Positions 1-5,061 of a stretch of 6,348 bases of DNA are shown here, one piece after another. The translations under genes and the position numbers were made by a program. The stretch is from the NCBI GenBank assembly GCA_016929465.1, contig JAFGIT010000207.1, forward strand, positions 1 through 6,348, given 5' to 3'. Positions within the stretch are counted from its first letter, which is position 1; every line of letters begins with the position of its first letter. Source of the DNA: Candidatus Coatesiibacteriota bacterium. GTDB lineage: Bacteria > B130-G9. The notes below the pieces were generated by a model. That model was not told the origin of the DNA. It saw only the letters and a program-made list of their open reading frames with translations, and did not search any database.

Positions 1-207
1 CGCTAGCGACTCAATCAAAAGCACGCCCGGCATCACCTTCTGCTCGGGGAAATGTCCCTGAAAGAACCACTCGTTCACCGAAACGTTCTTAAGGCCGACG
101 ATCGTGCCCTTTTCGGTGTCCATCTCGATGATCCTGTCAACCATCAAGAAGGGAAAACGGTGCGGCAGAAACCGCATAATACCCTCAACGTCAATAATAA
201 AATCCAC
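1..207 (-). CDS. fabZ: 3-hydroxyacyl-[acyl-carrier-protein] dehydratase FabZ, N-terminal part (cut by window edge)
   Basis: This is the cytoplasmic hot-dog-fold enzyme that dehydrates (3R)-hydroxyacyl-ACP to trans-2-enoyl-ACP in fatty acid elongation. It competes with LpxA and LpxD for 3-hydroxyacyl-ACP. The first 69 codons are present and the frame runs off at position 1; the family is usually about 140-160 residues. The N-terminus shows the FabZ signature [12 protein letters not shown] (residues 14-25) and the active-site stretch [16 protein letters not shown] (51-66). The catalytic pair is therefore His52 and Glu66, both present with the family's 14-residue spacing. The start is GTG at 207: an in-frame TGA lies four codons upstream, and GAGGTG (213-218) sits 5 nt before it. 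An upstream LpxC domain is excluded by that stop, so this is a stand-alone FabZ, not an LpxC-FabZ fusion. It follows lpxD by 24 nt. Family assignment is very secure. Confidence 0.95.
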   Translation of the reverse strand, partial: MDFIIDVEGIMRFLPHRFPFLMVDRIIEMDTEKGTIVGLKNVSVNEWFFQGHFPEQKVMPGVLLIESLA

Positions 208-212
208 CGCTA

Positions 213-218
213 CACCTC
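213..218 (-). promoter_or_regulatory. ribosome binding site of fabZ
   Basis: GAGGTG on the minus strand, 5 nt before the GTG at 207. It decides the start: the only other in-frame candidate, the ATG at 177, would remove ten residues of the conserved FabZ N-terminus. Confidence 0.75.
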
Positions 219-231
219 AAAATCGATTTGG

Positions 232-1272
232 TTAGGATTCGCCTTGACCGATTCGTTCGCTGAGTATCTCAATTTGCTTCTTCATTTCCTTGAGGTCCTT
301 CATCAGGTTAGGTAGCCGCAGCATTGCCGCAACCTGGCGCCGCCATTCGTCAATCGGGACAGCCGGTATCCCACCGATAATGGAACCAGCTTTGACGTCT
401 CTGGGTATTCCCGCCTTGCTGGCCGCTATAACGTTGTCCCCGACCGATATGTGACCTGCCACACCAGCCTGCCCCGCCAGGGTACAGTGCTTGCCTATGC
501 TGGAGCTCCCTGCTATCCCCACCTGGGCCACGATCAAAGTGTACTCCCCAACCGTGACGTTGTGAGCTATGTGGACCAAATTATCTATCTTGCAGCCTGT
601 GCCTATCTTGGTGCTGCCAAAAGTCGCGCGGTCAATGGCGACGCACGCTCCAATCTCGACATCATCCCCTATTATTACGTTCCCTATCTGAGGTATCTTG
701 ACGTGCCGGCCAGAATCCATAACGAAGCCATAGCCATCGGAGCCGATTACGCTCCCCGAGTGGATTATGCATCCTTCCCCGATACAAGTCCCGTCTAGCA
801 CCGAAACGAGCGGCTTGATAACCGTATTGCATCCGATCTTAACGTCCCGACCGATATAGACTTGTGGGTGAATGATGCATCCAGCTCCGATCGAGGCGCC
901 GGTCTCGATCACGCAGAATGCGCCGACGCTCGCGTCTCCTTCGACGCTCGCATTCGGACTTACCACGGCATTTTCAGCTATCCCTGGGGCAGGTCTCGGT
1001 TCCGGATTGAAGAGCCTCACAAGCTCTACGAATGACAAGTACGGATTCGGAGAGACTATGTGAGGTAGCGGGCAGTCGTCATATCCCTCAAATATGATCA
1101 CGGCGCTTGCCCCGGTCTTTTCGAGGACCGGCAAGTGCTTACGGTCAACTATGAAGGAGATGTCTCCCTCCCCCGCAGCCTCAATCGCTGAAACACCGAC
1201 TATGGGCAGATCAGGAGGGCCAGAGAACTCGAGCCCAAGCTTCTCTGCGATTTGAGATAACGTTATCTTCAC
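232..1272 (-). CDS. lpxD: UDP-3-O-(3-hydroxyacyl)glucosamine N-acyltransferase LpxD
   Basis: LpxD transfers a 3-hydroxyacyl chain from ACP to the 2-amino group of UDP-3-O-acylglucosamine, the third step of lipid A synthesis in the cytoplasm. The 346 residues match the family length (E. coli 341). Residues about 1-95 form the uridine-binding N-terminal domain, with the typical NPYLSFVELVRLF at 76-88. Residues about 97-300 are hexapeptide repeats building a left-handed beta-helix, including the LpxD-type IGSDGYGF (176-183). The C-terminal tail (about 308-346) is helical and charged. The catalytic histidine corresponds to His237 in NLVHIAHNV (E. coli His239), and His274 in AGH matches the second conserved histidine. 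The start is GTG at 1272, preceded by GGGAG at 8 nt. It lies 124 nt after ompH2 and 24 nt before fabZ, the usual neighbourhood. LpxA is the nearest alternative but lacks the N-terminal domain and the DGYGF motif. Confidence 0.97.
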   Translation of the reverse strand: MKITLSQIAEKLGLEFSGPPDLPIVGVSAIEAAGEGDISFIVDRKHLPVLEKTGASAVIIFEGYDDCPLPHIVSPNPYLSFVELVRLFNPEPRPAPGIAENAVVSPNASVEGDASVGAFCVIETGASIGAGCIIHPQVYIGRDVKIGCNTVIKPLVSVLDGTCIGEGCIIHSGSVIGSDGYGFVMDSGRHVKIPQIGNVIIGDDVEIGACVAIDRATFGSTKIGTGCKIDNLVHIAHNVTVGEYTLIVAQVGIAGSSSIGKHCTLAGQAGVAGHISVGDNVIAASKAGIPRDVKAGSIIGGIPAVPIDEWRRQVAAMLRLPNLMKDLKEMKKQIEILSERIGQGES

Positions 1273-1280
1273 TTTGAAAT

Positions 1281-1285
1281 CTCCC
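1281..1285 (-). promoter_or_regulatory. ribosome binding site of lpxD
   Basis: GGGAG on the minus strand, 8 nt before the GTG start at 1272. It supports the non-ATG start, which also matches the normal LpxD N-terminus (MKITLSQIAEKLG). Confidence 0.65.
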
Positions 1286-1289
1286 GCCC

Positions 1290-1304
1290 GAAAAAGCCTT
1301 TTTC
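1290..1304 (-). repeat. inverted repeat upstream of lpxD
   Basis: GAAAAAG and CTTTTTC flank a single central base, so the 15-mer is palindromic apart from its centre. In RNA the stem would be AT-rich with a forced loop of at least three bases, hence weak. It ends about 4 nt before the lpxD ribosome binding site. It could be a chance repeat, a protein-binding site or a weak structural element. Confidence 0.3.
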
Positions 1305-1357
1305 AATTAGCCCCACGATCAAGGACAACCGACCTGATGGATGACCGCCCGAGATAT

Positions 1358-1376
1358 AAAAAGAGAAATCGATCTC
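1358..1376 (-). terminator. weak terminator-like hairpin after ompH2
   Basis: On the minus strand, GAGA pairs with TCTC across a six-base loop, followed directly by five T residues. It begins about 20 nt after the ompH2 stop. A four-base-pair stem is far below a normal intrinsic terminator, so at most partial attenuation before lpxD is plausible. Confidence 0.15.
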
Positions 1377-1396
1377 GCTGACGGCCAATGCCAAAC

Positions 1397-2011
1397 CTAC
1401 TTGGTCGCGCCCCCAGACTCGCTCTCGCTGTCCGCGGGAACTTTCTTCAGCCACTCGCGCTCGAAGGCCTCGAGGACGTCCCCAGTCGCGTCTATTAGCC
1501 CACTCGTATAGACCATGCTCGGGGGCGTGTCGATCAAAACGAAATCATAGCCCTTACTCCGGGCGATACCCTCTATTATCCCCTTGATGTCCTGGGTCAT
1601 CTTCTGCAGCATGGCATCCTGGCTAGCCTGCAGCCGCTTTTCAGTATCCTCCACCAGGAAGCTTAACTCCATCTTGCGCTTCTCGAAATCACGCTGCTGC
1701 TTGCGTTTATCCGCATCCGGTAGAGACGTGAACTCAGGAGACGACATCTCCCTCTCCATCCGCTGCAAAGCCGCGGTCTGCAGCTCGACAGCCGCCTTTG
1801 CCTCGGCGACACTATCTCTGAGCTTCAGCTGCGCTGCCTTTCCGGGGATGCTGTTGGTCAATATCGCCTTCAGATCAACTGTCGCTATCACTTGCTGGCG
1901 CTCTGCGTCGGCCGATTTGCCCTCATCAGAAGCGGCAAATGCGATCACGATTCCCAGAGCCAGCAGGGAAAATAGAAGAACGGAGATCGCACGTCGAAGG
2001 TGAATCATCAT
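1397..2011 (-). CDS. second OmpH/Skp-family periplasmic chaperone-like protein (divergent paralogue)
   Basis: A 204-residue secreted protein of the OmpH/Skp type, which as a family holds unfolded outer-membrane proteins in the periplasm. A signal peptide is clear: MMIHLRR, a hydrophobic core (about 9-26) and a likely cleavage near AFA-AS (residue 26). After a short linker comes the family's first strand (VIATVDLKAILTNS, 41-54, with GKAA at 57-60). A long charged helical hairpin follows (about 60-145), ending in a strand region (GYDFVLIDTPPSMVYTSG, 154-171) aligned with the GY..VL..P..Y segment of Skp proteins. It is clearly weaker in family consensus than its upstream neighbour. The hairpin also carries an SPEFTSLPDAD interruption (91-101). 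The start ATG at 2011 overlaps the previous stop in ATGA. A second ATG at 2008 is equally possible, with GGGG better spaced (7 nt), giving 203 residues. The tail is serine- and glutamate-rich. Family membership is likely; function as a true chaperone is inference. Confidence 0.82.
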   Translation of the reverse strand: MMIHLRRAISVLLFSLLALGIVIAFAASDEGKSADAERQQVIATVDLKAILTNSIPGKAAQLKLRDSVAEAKAAVELQTAALQRMEREMSSPEFTSLPDADKRKQQRDFEKRKMELSFLVEDTEKRLQASQDAMLQKMTQDIKGIIEGIARSKGYDFVLIDTPPSMVYTSGLIDATGDVLEAFEREWLKKVPADSESESGGATK

Positions 2012-2568
2012 TCCGCCCCACTCGCGGCTGACTTCGCCGTCCTCTGGTCGATTCTCTTGATCATCTCATCCGTCAAATCGTAATCAGGATTGCCATACAG
2101 AACAACGCCCATGCGCTCGAGTATGACTGAATATCCCATCTCCTTGGCTATTTCAGCCGCGGTATCCGAAACCAGTTTCTGGATCGCCTTGGCGTTCTTG
2201 CGGCTTAATACTTCGGCCTCGTCATAGGCCTCTGAAATGAACATGTCGAGTTCGGCCTTTATCTTCCGCTGGTCACGCCTCAGCTTGTCTCTCGCTTCCG
2301 CCGTCAGGGGAAGCATCTCGTTCGAGATCTTCTCATCCAGCTCCTTGAGTTCCTTCTCGCGCCGGTCGATCTCCGCCTGCTTCTTCTCCTGCAGATTCTG
2401 TAGCTGCTGTTGAGCGTCCTTCCCAATCTGGCTCTCGGCAAGAACTCGTTGCTGCTCGACAAAACCGATCTTCATCCCTTTCGCCAATTGGGTTTCGCCA
2501 ACCCCTACGGTCATAAGCAGTAACACGACAATGGCGGCAGTCAGTATCCCCAAATAAATCCTCTTCAT
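2008..2568 (-). CDS. skp: OmpH/Skp-family periplasmic outer-membrane protein chaperone
   Basis: A 186-residue OmpH/Skp protein. Skp trimers bind unfolded beta-barrel proteins leaving Sec and keep them soluble on the way to BamA. The signal peptide has MKR followed by a hydrophobic stretch (about 5-22). The mature part opens with the canonical strand KIGFVEQQRVL and the SQIGKDAQQQL segment (33-56). A charged coiled-coil hairpin spans about 50-142, rich in Lys, Glu, Arg and Gln, which corresponds to the Skp tentacle. It closes with the family's C-terminal strands, GYSVILERMGVVLYGNPDYDLTDEMI in outline (145-170). The length matches Skp/OmpH (E. coli Skp 161). ATG at 2568 has GGAGG 10 nt upstream. 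It lies 27 nt after bamA and overlaps ompH2, so the three are probably co-translated. Of the two paralogues this one follows the family consensus better and is the likelier functional Skp. Confidence 0.93.
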   Translation of the reverse strand: MKRIYLGILTAAIVVLLLMTVGVGETQLAKGMKIGFVEQQRVLAESQIGKDAQQQLQNLQEKKQAEIDRREKELKELDEKISNEMLPLTAEARDKLRRDQRKIKAELDMFISEAYDEAEVLSRKNAKAIQKLVSDTAAEIAKEMGYSVILERMGVVLYGNPDYDLTDEMIKRIDQRTAKSAASGAE

Positions 2569-2578
2569 AGCAAACGAA

Positions 2579-2583
2579 CCTCC
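2579..2583 (-). promoter_or_regulatory. ribosome binding site of the first ompH/skp gene
   Basis: GGAGG on the minus strand in the 27-nt bamA-ompH1 spacer, 10 nt before the ATG at 2568. The spacing is slightly long, but this is the strongest Shine-Dalgarno match among the visible starts. Confidence 0.7.
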
Positions 2584-2595
2584 AAAATTACAATC

Positions 2596-5061
2596 TCAGT
2601 TTCCAATCCCGATCGCGAAGTCGAAATTCGACTTATCCTCGCCTTCGAAAGGCCTCCGCTTAATACCATATACCAGCCTGATCGGATAGACAAACATCGG
2701 AACGAATATCTTGAGCTCCAGTCCATAGCTGGTTCTGAGATTGTTCAGGTTGTAGTCTTCGCCCTCCGAATACACTTGGCCGGCATCGAAGAAAACACCC
2801 ACATGTAGCGGATCTGCCAGGATGTAGAATAGCTCAGCAGTGAGAAGGAGCGACTTGTTGCCGCCGATCGAGTTGCCGTTGTAGTCCTTGGGCCCTATCT
2901 CATAGGTATCGAAACCGCGGCCACCGAGCATCGCGCCGCCCAGATAATATCTTTCGAACAGAGGTAATTCGTCCCCATTATAGCCATCGCCATATTCGAT
3001 GCTCCCCTTACTTGTGAATATAAGCCTCTCCAATAAAGGATAGTGGTGGGCTGCTTCGAATTTGAGCTTATAGAAATCGTTGTCGCCTCCCAGGAAAGAA
3101 CCTGCGAACTGGCCTGAAATCAGGGCGAAAAGCCCTCTGGTCGGCTTTATCCAATTGTCCCGGGAATCCCAACGCAGAGCGACTGTATCGCTACTGGTGA
3201 GAGTCGTCTCCGCCTCGTAGAAAACATCACTCCGCAACGGAGCGGTCCGGTCGTCCGCGTCTATATCCGGATCCCAGTGCATGTCACGCTCGTTCTTTCG
3301 ATACCGATAGTCCCCGATGTCAGAGACACGCACATTCTCCAGACGATAGGTAGTTGAGATTCGTATGTTATCAGTCAGGCGCTTGCCGAACGTCAGTCGT
3401 CCTCCAGCGGCTTCGCGGGTGTACCACTGATATTCATTCTCATGATCGTATATCCCGGCCCCGAAGGAGTACTCCGTGTCCAGGAAGTACGGCTCGTCGA
3501 AATTGAGCTCATACGTCTTCGTCCTATCACTGAAATGAACTGTGATTCCGAAGGTCTGGCCGTAGCCGAGGAAATTGTGCTCGACGACACTGCCTCCAAT
3601 CCCAAATCTCTGATACTTGCTATAGCTCGCTGTAAGGCGGAACTCATGCAGGCGCCCTTCCTCTATGTCTATGTTGACGTCTGCCGTCTTCTTCTCTGTA
3701 TCGGGATTGAGCTCGGGATTGAGCTCGGGCTGGATATAGCCGAGATATCGGATTTTGTCGATGCCTGTACGCAGCTTGGTCATATTGAGAATGTCCCCCT
3801 CGGCGATCTTCACCTCTCGCCTCAAAACCTTATCACGCGTGCGTGTATTACCAGTAAATGAAAGGCGGCCCATGCGATATTGCTCACCTTCCTCGATCGA
3901 GATGAACACGTCCACGACTCCGATTTGCCTATGGAGGTCATGTGTCGCCTCGATATGGCAGTATATATAACCTCGACTCGCATAGATGTCTCGAATGGCG
4001 GCTATAGCAGCCTCTTCTACAGCGAGGCTGTAATCCTCCCCGGTCGCAAGTTTCCTCTCGTTCGCCCTGAATACTCCGAATCGCATGTGGCCCGGCAGCG
4101 CGACGTGCAGAAGGCCCTCCATCAAGTCATCGGTCGGGAAGATTGTCGCTCCCTCGATTGAGGTCTTCCCGATCTTGTAGGTCCTGCCCTCCGAGACCCT
4201 GAATGTGATAATCAGGCCCTCTCGCTCTTCGCTATATTCAACCTCGGGTTCCTCCACCTTCACTTCCAGATAGCCGTTGCTCTTATAGAAATGCTCGAGT
4301 CGCATTCGATCACGCTCGAGCTCATCCGCGTCGAATTTGCCAAGGCCAGTGAAGAAGAACCGACTGCCGCTGTAGGGGTGCTTCGTGAAGCGTTCCCGAG
4401 TCTTCAGTCTTCCCTTGAGTGCGAAGTCTGAGAACGAAATCGTACCGACAAATTTGATGTCCGACACCTTGACCTTGGCCCTCTCGCTAACGTTGAACAG
4501 AACGGTGACCGAACTCGAAGATGTTCGAAGCAACTCCGGCGTGACGGCAGCATGCGGAAATCCTCTTTCGAGGTATAGGGCTTTGATCGCGGCAGTGCTC
4601 TCCGCCAATTTGTGCTTGTCCAGGGGCTCCTTGAGCGTGACGGTTATCTTCTCTTTTATCTTCTCGGGCTTCACCTTGTCGCAACCCTCGACGCGGATGC
4701 GGTCCACGAGGGGACGTTCTTCGAAGACGAAAATCAGAACCACTTCGTCCTCCTCCGTCTCGGTATAGGCTTTTATGTCCTCAAAGAAACCGAGCGCATA
4801 TAGGTCTCTGATCTGCTGGGTCAATACCGCTGTCGAGTATTCGTCACCGGGCTTGATCTTGACGTAGTATAATACCGTCTCTGGCGATAGCCTGCTCAGC
4901 CCCTCGACCCTGACTTCCTTGATGAATCCGGATGGGCTGGCGGAACTGGAAATAGCAGGCAACAGGCAAAAGGTCAGCGTAAGAGCCGCAGCCCAGAGTA
5001 TGCCCCATCCCCATCCCGACGGTCTTTTAGCTGGCGCTGTCCACACCGACTTCAGTCTCAA
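2596..5061 (-). CDS. bamA: outer membrane protein assembly factor BamA (Omp85 family)
   Basis: BamA is the central subunit of the beta-barrel assembly machine in the outer membrane. The 821 residues resemble E. coli BamA (810). A signal peptide (about 1-41) has a basic N-region, a hydrophobic core at 21-36 and a likely cleavage after SSA. Five POTRA domains follow: roughly 45-115, 116-193, 194-291, 292-391 and 392-469. Each ends in a V-x-x-E strand, with GFF/GF/GY turns. The C-terminal barrel (about 470-821) has HNFLGYGQ (495-502), DEPYFLD (522-528), the WDSRDN strand (631-636), and the loop-6 motif as GGRGF (713-717) with the key Arg715 kept. FFDAGQVY (757-764) is also typical. The start is TTG at 5061: the codon before it is a stop (TAG), and GGAGAG (5065-5070) lies just upstream. 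GTG at 5046 is the only other sensible start. It overlaps clpC by 35 nt. Oddities are a terminal Asn instead of an aromatic residue, a duplicated PELN in POTRA5, and a long POTRA4. Confidence 0.97.
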   Translation of the reverse strand: MRLKSVWTAPAKRPSGWGWGILWAAALTLTFCLLPAISSSASPSGFIKEVRVEGLSRLSPETVLYYVKIKPGDEYSTAVLTQQIRDLYALGFFEDIKAYTETEEDEVVLIFVFEERPLVDRIRVEGCDKVKPEKIKEKITVTLKEPLDKHKLAESTAAIKALYLERGFPHAAVTPELLRTSSSSVTVLFNVSERAKVKVSDIKFVGTISFSDFALKGRLKTRERFTKHPYSGSRFFFTGLGKFDADELERDRMRLEHFYKSNGYLEVKVEEPEVEYSEEREGLIITFRVSEGRTYKIGKTSIEGATIFPTDDLMEGLLHVALPGHMRFGVFRANERKLATGEDYSLAVEEAAIAAIRDIYASRGYIYCHIEATHDLHRQIGVVDVFISIEEGEQYRMGRLSFTGNTRTRDKVLRREVKIAEGDILNMTKLRTGIDKIRYLGYIQPELNPELNPDTEKKTADVNIDIEEGRLHEFRLTASYSKYQRFGIGGSVVEHNFLGYGQTFGITVHFSDRTKTYELNFDEPYFLDTEYSFGAGIYDHENEYQWYTREAAGGRLTFGKRLTDNIRISTTYRLENVRVSDIGDYRYRKNERDMHWDPDIDADDRTAPLRSDVFYEAETTLTSSDTVALRWDSRDNWIKPTRGLFALISGQFAGSFLGGDNDFYKLKFEAAHHYPLLERLIFTSKGSIEYGDGYNGDELPLFERYYLGGAMLGGRGFDTYEIGPKDYNGNSIGGNKSLLLTAELFYILADPLHVGVFFDAGQVYSEGEDYNLNNLRTSYGLELKIFVPMFVYPIRLVYGIKRRPFEGEDKSNFDFAIGIGN
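3701..3730 (-). repeat. 12-bp tandem duplication inside bamA POTRA5
   Basis: The unit tcgggattgagc (plus strand) occurs twice in a row (3701-3712, 3713-3724), followed by a partial third copy tcgggc. It encodes PELN-PELN-P (residues 445-453) between the helix and the last strand of the predicted POTRA5 domain. It adds exactly four residues and keeps frame, as expected from replication slippage. Confidence 0.9.

Larger units (their letters stand above)
1273..1396 (-). other. intergenic spacer between ompH2 and lpxD with weak hairpins
   Basis: This is the only sizeable gap in the window (124 nt). On the minus strand it contains a weak hairpin followed by five T (GAGA/TCTC, 1358-1376) just after the ompH2 stop. 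A near-perfect AT-rich inverted repeat (1290-1304) lies just before the lpxD ribosome binding site. I could not find a convincing -35/-10 pair. One minus-strand frame stays open across the gap (1269-1454, 61 codons). It overlaps the ompH2 end by 58 nt and meets lpxD in a GTGA overlap, but it has no recognisable protein content. The spacer may hold an attenuator or internal promoter; this is inference. Confidence 0.5.

Noticed and set aside
1-207. Possible LpxC-FabZ fusion, as found in Bacteroidetes and Chlorobi.
   Set aside because: An in-frame TGA and a good ribosome binding site lie directly before the GTG, and lpxD ends only 24 nt upstream, leaving no room for an LpxC domain.
451-798. A 115-codon plus-strand frame opposite lpxD.
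   Set aside because: It is the antisense shadow of the hexapeptide repeats; the periodic composition comes from the lpxD repeat coding.
1269-1454. A 61-codon minus-strand frame across the ompH2-lpxD spacer, ending in a GTGA overlap with lpxD.
   Set aside because: It overlaps the ompH2 end by 58 nt, has no clear ribosome binding site or recognisable domain, and its composition looks like read-through of non-coding sequence. It is kept only as a possibility under the spacer finding.
1517-1549. YDFVLIDTPPS in the second OmpH protein resembles the ParA/MinD Walker B-type segment.
   Set aside because: There is no P-loop or other deviant Walker motif, the protein has a signal peptide and a coiled coil, and the segment falls where Skp proteins have their GY..VL..P strand. 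The resemblance is most likely chance.
4957-4974. A Cys in the BamA signal peptide region (TFCLLP) as a possible lipobox.
   Set aside because: The residues before Cys32 (LTF) do not fit the lipobox, and the hydrophobic core continues past it to a signal peptidase I-like SSA site.
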